Positions 34,824 to 45,866 of a DNA stretch of 45,866 nucleotides are shown here, in pieces. The stretch is taken from positions 1 to 45,866 of the forward strand of contig MNVR01000034.1 in the NCBI GenBank assembly GCA_001873995.1, read 5' to 3'. Made by a program: the position numbers and the translations under genes. Position 1 is the first letter of the stretch, and each line of letters begins with the position of its first letter. This DNA is from Candidatus Phelpsiimicrobium noxiivivens. Lineage in GTDB: Bacteria > Omnitrophota > Gorgyraeia > Velamenicoccales > Velamenicoccaceae. The notes beneath the pieces were generated by a model. That model did no database searches and was not told the origin of the DNA. It saw only the letters and a list, made by a program, of their open reading frames with translations.

Positions 34824-36401
34824 TTATTGGTGCGCGCGGTAATCTATCTCAGGGAAAATATTGTCTTTATATTCTAATTCCTTCAAAAATTCTTCGTCAA
34901 TATTGTCGCTGGATATGTCCTCGGATAGCTTGAAAAATCTCAAGAGATGGTCTTTAGTCCTGCGCTGGGCATAAGAGACATGCGTCCCCGTAGCTATAAT
35001 AAACGCCCAATCCGAACTCTGCGCGAGCAGTAGCTCACGCAGCGCCTGATTCAAAGCCCTCTTCTTTAAACCGTTAGTGTCTGGATTCTGCTTGGCCAAG
35101 CTCGTCATGACGTTTGAAGCCTTATGCATATGCCTATAGACCCAATCATTTGACCCCTGAAGCCATACCTCAGAATACCCCTTCCAACCCCAGCTCGACA
35201 TTGAAGGAGTAAGCACCTGATTTCTGGGATTTTCAGCCAGATATTCAGAAGGAGTCACCAATTTAATAGTCTTCTGGTCATAGGTTATCTTCCTGATAAG
35301 AAATTCAAGCCACATAGGGCCTTCAAACCACCAGTGGCCATAGAGCTCAGCGTCATAAGGAGACACAATGATAGGCTTTCTGCCAAGCGCATCATAAAGA
35401 TACTCTACTTGTTTTTCCCTGTTAAACATAAAATTACCAGCGTGGAAAGCGGCTTTTTCCCGCGCCACGCGGGGTTCATAAGGCATCTTTTCATCTGAGG
35501 CCCCGGTAATACGAAAATACTTTATACCCGTATTTATCCTGACTCCATCCGGGAGTATATAAGGCTTAATGTATTCGTATTCAAGGTCAAAGCCTATGTC
35601 ACGATAAAACTCGCGATAATAATAATCACCTGGATAACCTTCAACGCTGGACCAGACCTGTTTGGAAGATTCCGTATCCCTTCCGAAGGCGGCGACCCCT
35701 GATTTACAGTAAACCGGCGCGAATACGCCGTATTTAGGACGCGGCGTGCCATGCAGGATGCCGTGAGAATCAACAAAGAAAAACTTGATACCGCTCTCTT
35801 TTAAGATCTCATCATCCCCTGGATTGTAGCCGCATTCCGGAAGCCAGATACCCCTGGGTTTTCGCCCGAAATTTTTCTCATAATTCGCGACGGCAACCTT
35901 GACCTGCGCGCGCACAGAAGCCTTGACGACACCCATCAACGGAAAAAAACCGTGAGTCGCCCCGCAAGTTATGATCTCTAAATTACCGGCATCCTGAAAA
36001 CGCTTAAAAGCAGAAACAAGGTTGCGGTGATACCTTTCAAAAAGTTCCCGCGCGTTAACAAAGATATTTAGATACATCACGGCAAGTTCCTGAAATCCCT
36101 GCACCCACCGTGTTCTTTCTACTTCTTTATGCGCGAGCTCTATCAATCGGTTAAGATGCCTTAAATAACGTTGCTGTAACAGGTCATCCGTCAGCATGGA
36201 AGCCAGGGTGGGAGTAATAGACATGGTCATGCGGAAATCTATTCTGTCTTGGCTTAATCGTTCAAACATCGCGATAAGAGGAATATAGGTCTCTGTCATC
36301 GCCTCATAGAGCCAATCTTCTTCCAAAAAATCTTCATGCTCAGGATGGCGCACATAAGGTAAATGTCCGTGCAACACCAAGCATAGATATCCCTTAATCA
36401 T
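34824..36401 (-). CDS. GH57-family 1,4-alpha-glucan branching enzyme
   Basis: A 525-residue member of glycoside hydrolase family 57 with the DUF1957 C-terminal part, the branching-enzyme subgroup. It should introduce alpha-1,6 branches into glycogen-like glucan. The N-terminal motif is LVLHGHLPYVRHP (HGH at 11-13). The nucleophile is E189 in GIWLPECGY and the acid/base D350 in SPYDAELYGHWWFEGP. SSWGWKGYSEVWLQGSNDW is also characteristic. The DUF4912 gene lies 6 bases upstream. No glycogen synthase or phosphorylase lies in the window, so where the glucan is made is unclear. Confidence 0.9.
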   Translation of the reverse strand: MIKGYLCLVLHGHLPYVRHPEHEDFLEEDWLYEAMTETYIPLIAMFERLSQDRIDFRMTMSITPTLASMLTDDLLQQRYLRHLNRLIELAHKEVERTRWVQGFQELAVMYLNIFVNARELFERYHRNLVSAFKRFQDAGNLEIITCGATHGFFPLMGVVKASVRAQVKVAVANYEKNFGRKPRGIWLPECGYNPGDDEILKESGIKFFFVDSHGILHGTPRPKYGVFAPVYCKSGVAAFGRDTESSKQVWSSVEGYPGDYYYREFYRDIGFDLEYEYIKPYILPDGVRINTGIKYFRITGASDEKMPYEPRVAREKAAFHAGNFMFNREKQVEYLYDALGRKPIIVSPYDAELYGHWWFEGPMWLEFLIRKITYDQKTIKLVTPSEYLAENPRNQVLTPSMSSWGWKGYSEVWLQGSNDWVYRHMHKASNVMTSLAKQNPDTNGLKKRALNQALRELLLAQSSDWAFIIATGTHVSYAQRRTKDHLLRFFKLSEDISSDNIDEEFLKELEYKDNIFPEIDYRAHQ

Positions 36402-36407
36402 CGTATT

Positions 36408-37424
36408 TTAGGGGTTTCGCGTTGTTTTTCTAGCGACGATAGGCGTGATCGTGCGCGTTTCATCTATATGAGCCGACGAAGCCACAACAGGTATGACTTG
36501 TTTTCCATCGGGTAAAGCAAAACGCAGGGTAAAAGTACCGTCTTTTCTGAGTTTTACTGCCTTATCCTGCACAGTAACGCGCGCGTCTGCCTCTGTGGCG
36601 CCATAGATTATCAATTCAGCGTCCACGACAAGCCAAAAGTTACCTTTTTCTTTGATCTTCTTTACGGGCGATGAAACACCCATGGAAGCCAATCCCCTGG
36701 ATGAAATATCTTTTTTGAGCCTCTCTTGCCATAATTTTCCTACAGGGCTTGAAACATTAGGGCCCAGGCCTACGGACATGCCGTAAAGCCGCCTGAATTC
36801 ATCGTCGGGTATCATCCACTCTTCATCAGTGACCCAGGAAGGCCCGTCCAGTGGAAGCGAAATAGTATTGGAACGAACAACCGTTATAAAATTGCCGTCC
36901 GGCAGAGTAATACCAAGATCCACGCACCAGGACGTCCCCGGAGACCCAAAATTCAAATACCAGTTCCTGGCGTCAAAATCAACACTGGTGTCAAAGAAAC
37001 GATGCGCGTTTGAGCCGTCAAAATTAAGACAGCTTACGTCATAAGAACGCAATATCCAACGGGCCCTGTCAAAAACATCACCCAGCTCATTCTTTAATCT
37101 ATTCGCGGTGCCTGATGACACATCCCAATACGAATGCGCCCACCAAGGATCGCGTATCTGCAGAACAATAATATCTTCATCATAGCGCGCCGGTATCTGA
37201 CGGTGTTCTAATTCAGCTACGGCTGATCTCTTGTAATATGGCTCAGAAGGACCCGTGATCCCCGTATAATATTTAGCCTGCTCGGCCTTCATATCAGAGA
37301 GAGGTATTTCATGCTTACTAGCAACCACGGCAGCCTTGCGTCTTGGCCTGACAACTCTTTTACTGATAAGCTTCTTTTTAGGCTTGATCTCTGTAGCCTT
37401 AGGCTTCTTAGCTACTTTCTTCAT
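36408..37424 (-). CDS. DUF4912-domain protein
   Basis: A 338-residue protein with a strongly basic N-terminus (lysine/arginine-rich over about 40 residues) and no signal peptide. The DUF4912 core spans about 70-200, with IIVLQIRDPWWAHSYWDVS and FVDLGITLPDG-like strand-rich segments. A second beta-sandwich-like unit follows near 260-330 (NFWLVVDAELIIYGATEADA). DUF4912 proteins frequently neighbour GH57 glucan enzymes in gene maps, and this is such a pair. The domain may bind polysaccharide; its function is not established. Its start overlaps the coiled-coil gene by one base. Confidence 0.82.
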   Translation of the reverse strand: MKKVAKKPKATEIKPKKKLISKRVVRPRRKAAVVASKHEIPLSDMKAEQAKYYTGITGPSEPYYKRSAVAELEHRQIPARYDEDIIVLQIRDPWWAHSYWDVSSGTANRLKNELGDVFDRARWILRSYDVSCLNFDGSNAHRFFDTSVDFDARNWYLNFGSPGTSWCVDLGITLPDGNFITVVRSNTISLPLDGPSWVTDEEWMIPDDEFRRLYGMSVGLGPNVSSPVGKLWQERLKKDISSRGLASMGVSSPVKKIKEKGNFWLVVDAELIIYGATEADARVTVQDKAVKLRKDGTFTLRFALPDGKQVIPVVASSAHIDETRTITPIVARKTTRNP

Positions 37425-37762
37425 CAGACACCCCCCGTTTCACTCGTATTTTTAGACTCTGCCACAAATACAGCTTTTTGACTTTGTTCCAACGCAAGCT
37501 CTTCTTTCAATTGAGCTATTACGCGCTTATTTTTTATGACTTCCGCTCTCAATATCTTGGCTTCCGCGCTGATGGCTGCCCTGCCGTTCTGAAGGCTCAT
37601 CGTCTTTTCTTCAAGATCAAGCCTCTGAGCCATCTCATCCCGAAAATTTCTTTTAAATTTGTTAAGGTCCGTTGTTGCCTTTACCAGCGACGACAAAACG
37701 ATAATGGCCGCTACCGCGAAAAAAATATAATACTTATTGGAATAAAGAACCTTCACCGGCAT
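37424..37762 (-). CDS. Small membrane-anchored coiled-coil protein
   Basis: I do not recognise this 112-residue protein. One membrane segment near 11-27 (YIFFAVAAIIVLSSLVK) is followed by a long alpha-helical, charged stretch with heptad character (from NKFKRNFRDEMAQRL to about residue 95). It resembles small single-span coiled-coil proteins in topology only. It begins directly after the OmpA stop (TAAATG) and overlaps the DUF4912 start by one base, so it belongs to the same operon and is very likely a real gene. It may tether or space envelope components. Confidence 0.72.
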   Translation of the reverse strand: MPVKVLYSNKYYIFFAVAAIIVLSSLVKATTDLNKFKRNFRDEMAQRLDLEEKTMSLQNGRAAISAEAKILRAEVIKNKRVIAQLKEELALEQSQKAVFVAESKNTSETGGV

Positions 37763-38431
37763 TTATTTTAAGTTCTCTTTTGGTTCCAACATACCTGTGC
37801 CCGTCTTATTCGGCGTAAACCCGGGGACATCCTTAGCGACTTTCTTCAACTCAGGCAGAATGACTATCTCCACCCTGCGGTTCTTGCGGCGGCCTTCCGG
37901 AGTATCATTAGAAGCAACGGGCCTATATTCGCCATAGCCTATAGCTGCCAGCTTTTCAGGCAATACACCTTTTTCAAGCAGATAATGAAGGACGCTTGTG
38001 GAACGCGCCGTTGAAAGCTCCCAATTGGTCTTCCATCCCGAATGTTTTATAGGTTCGTTATCCGCGTGCCCTTCAATACCTACATTTAGATCCGCGGCCT
38101 TTGTTATAATGACCGAAGCTACCTTATCAAGCGCCGAGAAAGCCTCAGGCCTTATCTTTGCCATACCAGAATCAAATAGGACCTCGTCTAAAAATGTAAT
38201 TACAAGGCCCCTGTCTTCCATACTTAAACTCACGCCTTCTATGCCTTTAAGCTTATTCTCCAACTCAGATTTTATACCAGCAAGCCTATCAACCTCTTCT
38301 TCTAAGGATTGGATCCTCTCTATGTCAGATTTGCGCCCTTTTTGAAATATTACAGTGCATCCTGTCAGATTTAACAATATTATGCCGGCTGTCAACCCTG
38401 CGCATAATGTCAAAAATTTCTTCCTGGACAT
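37763..38431 (-). CDS. OmpA/Pal-type peptidoglycan-binding lipoprotein
   Basis: A 222-residue lipoprotein. The N-terminal signal ends in the lipobox LTGC, so the mature protein begins with a lipid-modified cysteine near residue 25. A short coiled coil near 38-65 (IERIQSLEEEVDRLAGIKSE) precedes the OmpA C-terminal domain. This has the peptidoglycan-binding signature NWELSTARSTSVLHYL and the end NRRVEIVIL. It should link outer membrane and wall. I start it at 38431, since AGGAGG lies five bases upstream; the longer frame to 38476 would overlap the promoter. It opens the operon that ends with the GH57 gene. Confidence 0.9.
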   Translation of the reverse strand: MSRKKFLTLCAGLTAGIILLNLTGCTVIFQKGRKSDIERIQSLEEEVDRLAGIKSELENKLKGIEGVSLSMEDRGLVITFLDEVLFDSGMAKIRPEAFSALDKVASVIITKAADLNVGIEGHADNEPIKHSGWKTNWELSTARSTSVLHYLLEKGVLPEKLAAIGYGEYRPVASNDTPEGRRKNRRVEIVILPELKKVAKDVPGFTPNKTGTGMLEPKENLK

Positions 38432-38461
38432 ATTATCCTCCTGTAGTTTACAAGTATTTTT

Positions 38462-38490
38462 ACAATAACACAGCAAAAATCATTCGTCAA
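38462..38490 (-). promoter_or_regulatory. Candidate promoter of the OmpA-DUF4912-GH57 operon
   Basis: The -35 box TTGACG (38490-38485 on the minus strand, 5 of 6) and the -10 box TATTGT (38467-38462, 4 of 6) are separated by 17 bases. The expected transcript would start about 20 bases before the AGGAGG site of the lipoprotein gene. Confidence 0.45.
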
Positions 38491-38505
38491 GCCAAACTTC
38501 CTGTT

Positions 38506-38628
38506 TACCCCATTAGAGATAACGCTCACCATGATTATGTTAAATTTGGCAATTATAGAAACGCTATTTTATCATTAACATTATAGGCGCTAAACGGTCG
38601 CCTAAGGGCGGCCTATCTCTAACGGGGT

Positions 38629-38631
<3 letters not shown>
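38506..38631. repeat. CCCCGTTAGAGATA inverted repeat, copy 3
   Basis: A 126-base element bounded by TACCCCATTAGAGATA (38506-38521) and TATCTCTAACGGGGTCTA (38614-38631). The inner GC-rich hairpin (38584-38613, TAGGCG...CGCCTA...GGCC) resembles the interior of copy 1 at 10281-10311. The purA stop TAG (38629-38631) is formed by the outer end of the right arm. It sits between purA and the promoter of the lipoprotein gene. Confidence 0.78.
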
Positions 38632-41149
<2,518 letters not shown>

Positions 41150-41153
<4 letters not shown>

Positions 41154-42931
41154 AGCTGACCTCTCTGTTTTTCGTAGCCTAAGACGGCCTTCTCAAACTC
41201 TTCTAACTTAGGGACGTTTACTATGCTGAATATCTCTTTATTATCTACAATAATGGTTGGGCCGGAAGCGACTTCCAGCTCCTCCGTAAGCTTGATTCTC
41301 TTAAGCAAGGCTTTACGGCCGGCATCGGAGAAGACGCACTCCTTGACACGCGCGGCATCTATTCCTCCCTGAGCGGCACAAGTATCCCACCAACTTGATT
41401 GCGTTTGCGTTGAACGGCACAATAGATAATCATAAGTTTTCTGCGGTAACAATTCATCTATACAGGCTGTCCTGGCAAACTCCTCTATCTCAGAAACCCC
41501 TCCCTTAGAGATCATCGCTCCCTGTTCATCCCGCACCGCGATAAAATTAATATGAACATCAATATCTTTATGTTTTTCGCCAAATGCCTTAAGCAGCCTG
41601 AATAGCTCGGGAAGTTGAGCGCCGCTAAAAGAAAAAAATACGTCAAGCCTTTTAGGTATGCTCTTTCTTGCTAAAATATACGACACGCCGGAATTAGAAG
41701 GCTTAAAAAGATAGGACGCCTTGCCCTTTTGCAGAACAGACGCGAGCACAGAAAAGTTTGGCGATCTTTCAATATCTTTACCTAAAACGTACGCAGGCAG
41801 CATTGTCAATTTAAATTCCGCTATGATATCCCGCGCTTTCGCGTCGCCTTCTAATACCTCTTCAACTTTTAATAGGCCCAGGCGGCCCTTTAGAGAGCTA
41901 ACTACTTCTTCTACGCGGCATGTGCGACACGCCTTAGGGCGCACAACAACAAGAGACGCCTCCTGAGGGCTTATATAGACGCATCGTGATCCTTGTTGCT
42001 GAGCGTTTTCGCACTTAGCAATAAACCCTGCAATTCTCTGACAATCACCGCCGCCAAAACACTGCGGCAGCAAAGACGCCACTGTCTCGTCAGCTGGAAT
42101 ATCGCTGCTCATCACAACATTTTCTAGGCTCTTCTTTATTATTTTCGCGCCTGAGGTTTGAAGCGTCAAGACACCGGCCGTTTTGGCCTGCCACCATGTA
42201 GAAAGATAAACAGGGCCTTCTGCCTGTGCCAGGTTCACGGAACCCAGAAACGATGAGCCATTGATCACTATATCAATACCTTCGCAATTCTTGAGTAACT
42301 CTTCATCTTCCGAGGGTTCCAGAGAACTCAAAAGAATAATAACAGAAACGCCCTGCTTTTTTAATTCCGAGACCCTTTGCCCTAAAACACTTATTGGCGC
42401 CTGCCAGCCGGCTAAACCGCGCGAAAGAACCGAAATATCCGTAAGCCCCAAAATGCCTATTTTGACCCCGCCGAAAGACTTGATGATATATGGCTTGCCA
42501 ACACCTTCGGTATTGGTAGATACAAACGGCATATCCTCATGGCGCTTAAGAAACTCCGTCCCAAAAGCGCACTCCTGGCCTGAAACAAGCAGCGCGTCAT
42601 AACCCATGGCTTTCAGGCTCTGCAAATAAACGTCAGTCCTTTGGATGTCTGCTTCATAATTCTGGGAATACTGGTCTTGCCTGCCTGACGCCACGCTGCT
42701 GCCCGCTTCCACGACCAAAACATTAGGCCCCGCGGCGCGCAGTTTTTTGATCAATGCCGCCCGCCTGGCAACGCCGCCGTTGGGCGCCATAGGGCAAGAA
42801 CACGGATAAAGCATGGCATATGACTGCCCCGTAAAGACTACTTTTATCTCGTCGGCATAAACACTGACGCAAGAAACAATGGCCAATATTACAAACGCGC
42901 AAAAAATATTAAAATATTTATTCATCTTCAT
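41150..42931 (-). CDS. Exported UshA-like protein with thioredoxin-like and DsbA-like domains
   Basis: A 593-residue secreted protein with a signal peptide (cleavage near VYA-DE, residue 26). Residues 28-290 resemble the metallophosphatase half of UshA-like 5'-nucleotidases, with YPCSCPMAPNGGVARRAAL (C44, C46). The usual metal-binding Asp, His and GNHE motifs are degenerate: GQSY, EAGSS, SGQE, NGSS. Residues about 325-395 look like a thioredoxin-like unit with CRTC (335-338) and MLPAYVL as the cis-proline segment. Residues about 428-588 resemble DsbA, with ASGPTIIVDN, but lack its CxxC. The domain calls are from motifs, not alignment. It overlaps serA and the next gene by four bases each. Confidence 0.65.
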
Positions 42932-44511
42932 AATTGGACTGTTTTCACGGACAAGACATGCTCAAGCGCTTTGATCTTTTCAAGCACCTGCGGTGAGACA
43001 CAGGCGTCTACATTTAATACCGTAAGCGCGCGGCCGCCCTGTTTGTCGCGGCCGAAAGACATAGCGGCTATATTTATATTATGCTCTCCCATAACACGGC
43101 CGACATTGCCGATAATACCGGGTTTATCCCAATTATGCATAAGGACCATACATCCCGAAGGTATCGCCTCTACAAAAAACTCGTCTAGTTTAACAAGCCT
43201 CGGCTCACTCTTAGTAAATAAAGTACCAGCTATCCTGTGGATCTCCTTGTGCGTCTTAACTTCCAAAGATATAAGATTGACAAACTCCGCGACTTGGGTA
43301 TCCTTCATTTCAGTCACGCGGATACCCCGATCTTTCGCGAGCGCGCGCGCGTTAATAAAATTAACCGTATCCTGAAGCATGGGGGAAAGCAATCCCTTTA
43401 AAAGAGCCATAGTTAAAGGAGCCGTATCGTTCTTAGCTATATCACCGCTATAGGTTATCTTGACGTCATTCAAAGCCCCTTCTGATATCTGGGATGTAAA
43501 ATTCCCAAGCCTTTCACAAAGATTTATGTACGGCTGTAATACATGATAAGCCTCAGGGTCCACTGAAGGATAATTAGCGGCATTACGTATACCCTTACCT
43601 AATAAGGCGTCGCTTATCTGATGAGCCACTTCTATGGCGACGTTTATCTGAGCCTCTTCGGTTGACGCGCCTAAATGAGGCGTTAACACGACGTTATTGA
43701 ATTTAGCCAATTTAAGGTCTTTGGGCGGCTCCTGCACATAGACATCCAGCGCCGCGCCAGCGGCCTTTCCGGATTCAAGGGCGCGAGCTAAAGCCGCTTC
43801 ATCAATGATGCCGCCTCTGGCGCAATTAATGACGCGAGCGCCCGGCTTCATCATCTCAAATTGCTTATCGCCGATCATACCTGTAGTCTCTTCTGTCAGA
43901 GGTACATGCACGGTAATAAAATCAGCGCTCTTATAAAGTTCATCCAACTTCATCAACTCAACGCCTAATTGATCAGCCACCTCTTTTGATAAAAACGGGT
44001 CATAGGCCTTGACCCTCATGCCAAAAGCCAAACAGCGCTTTGCCACCTCCATACCTATACGCCCCAGGCCTATAATGCCTATGGTCTTGTTATAAAGCTC
44101 CACTCCCATAAAATCTTTCCTGCGCCACTCATTCTTCTTCATAGACTGGTCTGCCTGCGGGATAGAGCGTGAAAGCGACATTATCATACTCATCGTATGT
44201 TCAGCCGTAGATATAGTATTTCCTCCAGGAGTATTCATGACGATGATACCCTTGGCGGTCGCGGCTTTTAGATCAACATTGTCTAAACCCACTCCCGCGC
44301 GCCCTATGATCTTCAATTTGGCGCCCGCTTCAATGATCTCATGGGTCACTTTGGTCGCACTGCGCACTACAAGCGCGTCGTAATCACCGACAATGGCTTT
44401 AAGCTCCGGAGGTTTTAAGCCTACCCTGATATCTACGATAAAATCTTTAGAGCTCTTTAAAATATTTATGCCTTCTTCAGCTAAAGAATCCGCCACCAAG
44501 ATCTTAAACAT
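42928..44511 (-). CDS. serA: D-3-phosphoglycerate dehydrogenase
   Basis: SerA oxidises 3-phosphoglycerate in the first step of serine synthesis. The 527-residue protein is the long bacterial type. A substrate domain with GRAGVGLDNVDL and the Rossmann motif GLGRIGMEVAKR near 150-161 come first. NCARGGIIDE and TPHLGASTEEAQ carry the catalytic arginine and histidine. An intervening domain follows, then a C-terminal ACT domain (GIIGNVGRVMGEHNINIAAM) that normally senses serine. The class V aminotransferase upstream probably takes the product to phosphoserine or uses a related substrate. Confidence 0.96.
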   Translation of the reverse strand: MFKILVADSLAEEGINILKSSKDFIVDIRVGLKPPELKAIVGDYDALVVRSATKVTHEIIEAGAKLKIIGRAGVGLDNVDLKAATAKGIIVMNTPGGNTISTAEHTMSMIMSLSRSIPQADQSMKKNEWRRKDFMGVELYNKTIGIIGLGRIGMEVAKRCLAFGMRVKAYDPFLSKEVADQLGVELMKLDELYKSADFITVHVPLTEETTGMIGDKQFEMMKPGARVINCARGGIIDEAALARALESGKAAGAALDVYVQEPPKDLKLAKFNNVVLTPHLGASTEEAQINVAIEVAHQISDALLGKGIRNAANYPSVDPEAYHVLQPYINLCERLGNFTSQISEGALNDVKITYSGDIAKNDTAPLTMALLKGLLSPMLQDTVNFINARALAKDRGIRVTEMKDTQVAEFVNLISLEVKTHKEIHRIAGTLFTKSEPRLVKLDEFFVEAIPSGCMVLMHNWDKPGIIGNVGRVMGEHNINIAAMSFGRDKQGGRALTVLNVDACVSPQVLEKIKALEHVLSVKTVQL

Positions 44512-44538
44512 TTGAGTCTCCGTGTTGTTGGTCTACGC

Positions 44539-45675
44539 TTATTTTAAGAAAACTTCCTGAGCGGCCTTAAGGCCAGCGCCAAGCTCAAAACCATAGCCCA
44601 TCTTCTTTAACAACTTCTCCAGGCACGCGATACCTAAGATAATATCAAATTCACTCATATAACCCATGTGGGCTACCCTGATCAATTTACCCTTCATCTC
44701 TCCCTGGCCGCCGGCGATAGTGACGCCATACTCGTCGCGCATAGCCTTGACAAGCTTGTCTGCGTCTATGCCGCTTGGCAACCTGACCGCTGTCACGCCA
44801 TCCGAAGCAGCGGACGGCGAAAAGAGCTCAAGGCCCAACGCGAGCATCGCCGCGCGCGTCGCGTTAGCTAATTTCTTATGACGCGCGAAAATATTGCCCA
44901 AACCTTCCGTTTTTATCATCTTTAAGGCTTCATTCAAAGCTATAACGAGGCCTATTGCCGGCGTAAAAGGAGTATCTGTCTTATCATACGCCTTCTTAGC
45001 AGCCTTAAGATCAAAATAATACTTAGGGCACTTGGATTCTTCCACAAGTTTCCAGGCTTTCTTACTGACGGCGATAAACCCAAGGCCGGGAGGAAGCATC
45101 AAACCCTTCTGTGAACCACAGACCACAACGTCAACATTCCAGACATCCATCTGAAGGTCGATCGCTCCCAAGCCGCTTATCGCGTCCACCACTAAAATAA
45201 CTTCTGTATCTTTAAGCACTTGGCCAAAACCCTCTATGTCAAAAGTAACACCTGTAGATGTCTCACACAGCGTAGCAAATACCGCTTTGATAGCCGGCTC
45301 TTTATCCAGATGCTCTTTTAAAACTGCCGGATCCAAAGCCTTCCCCCACTCCACGTCAATAACAATGGGTTTAATGCCATAGGCTTCGCAAAGCTCAGCC
45401 CAGCGTTCACCAAATTTGCCACCCTGCACCACCAGCACCTTATCACCCCAAGAAAGAAGGTTCACTACCGCGGCCTCCATAGCGCCCGTGCCGGAAGAAG
45501 TTAAAATAAAAACATCGTTTTTAGTCTGAAAAACGTTTTTTAGGCCTTCAGCAGCCTCTTTTAAAACAAGCTGGAATTGCGGCGTGCGATGATGAATTAT
45601 GGGCCTGGATAACGCTTCGCATATTTCCGGAGGCAAAGGCGTCGGCCCCGGCGTCAACAAATAATTTTTTTTCAT
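44539..45675 (-). CDS. Class V aminotransferase, serine-pyruvate / phosphoserine type
   Basis: A 378-residue PLP enzyme of fold type I, class V. The N-terminus LLTPGPTPLPPEI and HHRTPQF is typical of serine-pyruvate and alanine-glyoxylate aminotransferases. SGTGAMEAAVVNL near 60-72 binds the cofactor phosphate, VVDAISGLGAIDL near 160-172 the pyridine nitrogen, and the Schiff-base lysine is in CGSQKGLMLPPG near 185-196. It precedes serA by 27 bases. In several anaerobes this enzyme pairs with SerA, probably serving as the phosphoserine aminotransferase; I infer that role from position. Confidence 0.88.
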   Translation of the reverse strand: MKKNYLLTPGPTPLPPEICEALSRPIIHHRTPQFQLVLKEAAEGLKNVFQTKNDVFILTSSGTGAMEAAVVNLLSWGDKVLVVQGGKFGERWAELCEAYGIKPIVIDVEWGKALDPAVLKEHLDKEPAIKAVFATLCETSTGVTFDIEGFGQVLKDTEVILVVDAISGLGAIDLQMDVWNVDVVVCGSQKGLMLPPGLGFIAVSKKAWKLVEESKCPKYYFDLKAAKKAYDKTDTPFTPAIGLVIALNEALKMIKTEGLGNIFARHKKLANATRAAMLALGLELFSPSAASDGVTAVRLPSGIDADKLVKAMRDEYGVTIAGGQGEMKGKLIRVAHMGYMSEFDIILGIACLEKLLKKMGYGFELGAGLKAAQEVFLK

Positions 45676-45703
45676 AAAAACCCCCGTGGTTAAATGACGA
45701 ATG

Positions 45704-45797
45704 CCAAATTAATTCCAAGATCCCAATGATAGGAATTCAAAACGTCTTGTTTTATACATTTGACATTGGGATCTATTTTGGAATTTGGATCTTGTCA
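45704..45797. repeat. AT-rich inverted repeat between clpP and the aminotransferase
   Basis: Arms 45704-45728 and 45764-45788 are imperfect inverses built from CCAAATT, ATTCCAA and GATCCCAATG. A direct repeat of GATCCAAAT continues on the right to 45806 and includes the clpP stop (45795-45797). The composition resembles the element at 10779-10859. Confidence 0.65.
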
Positions 45798-45866
45798 TTT
45801 GGATCTAATTTCTTTTGCTACAATAACCTCGTCAATAAGACCGTAGGCCTTAGCCTCTTCGGCCGA
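45795..45866 (-). CDS. clpP: ATP-dependent Clp protease proteolytic subunit, C-terminal end (partial)
   Basis: Only the last 23 codons are in the window. They read SAEEAKAYGLIDEVIVAKE and IRSK, then TGA. EAKAYGLIDEVI is the highly conserved ClpP C-terminal stretch (E-A-x-x-Y-G-L-I-D-x-V). The final residues RSK and the stop lie in the GATCCAAAT repeat, so the C-terminal tail may be repeat-derived. The short length limits certainty. Confidence 0.75.
   Translation of the reverse strand, partial: SAEEAKAYGLIDEVIVAKEIRSK

Noticed and set aside
38432-38476. A 15-residue extension of the OmpA-like lipoprotein
   Set aside because: It would start inside the candidate promoter and displace the lipoprotein signal; AGGAGG supports the ATG at 38431.

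Overview
The window is a continuous stretch of bacterial chromosome, and every one of the 43 genes I can support is read on the minus strand, from high to low coordinates. Genes are packed tightly: many neighbours share an ATGA stop/start overlap and no gap exceeds 300 bases. Gene content points to a diderm, anaerobic bacterium with a Wood-Ljungdahl pathway and the MEP isoprenoid pathway. It also has TadA/CpaF-type ATPases, an OmpA-like lipoprotein and an STT3 oligosaccharyltransferase. This mix, with short palindromic repeats between genes, suggests Candidatus Omnitrophota (OP3) or a related uncultured lineage. That placement is inference; no marker was aligned.

In transcription order, from the right edge: the C-terminal end of clpP, then a serine and purine block (class V aminotransferase, serA, a secreted UshA-like/thioredoxin-like protein, a homocitrate-synthase-like enzyme, purA). 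A candidate promoter then starts a probable four-gene operon (OmpA-like lipoprotein, coiled-coil membrane protein, DUF4912, GH57 branching enzyme) that ends at a recognisable intrinsic terminator. A second candidate promoter opens an envelope and isoprenoid block (uppS, cdsA, dxr, rseP, ispG). Next come a CpaF ATPase, a proS lacking the large editing insertion, a second CpaF ATPase, and rimP-nusA-infB, then trpS, scpA, ruvB and queH.

After queH come a single-domain response regulator, a small exported protein, a SpoIID-like protein, queA, stt3 and tgt. The queuosine genes queH, queA and tgt thus lie close together around the glycosyltransferase. The trmD-rplS-rnhB-yraN translation block runs directly, by an ATGA overlap, into a Wood-Ljungdahl block: fhs, fchA, folD, metF, an FAD oxidoreductase and acsB. 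A TPR protein behind its own candidate promoter and the 5'-nuclease end of polA close the window.

The methyl branch (formate to methyl-THF) is nearly complete here, and acsB supplies the acetyl-CoA synthase subunit; CO dehydrogenase, the corrinoid protein and the methyltransferase must lie elsewhere. FolD lacks the usual cyclohydrolase lysine while a separate FchA cyclohydrolase is encoded next to it, suggesting a division of labour. The most unusual structural feature is a set of palindromic intergenic repeats that repeatedly contain the stop codon, and once apparently the start region, of the adjacent gene. A 200-base imperfect inverted repeat with nested hairpins separates fhs from fchA.
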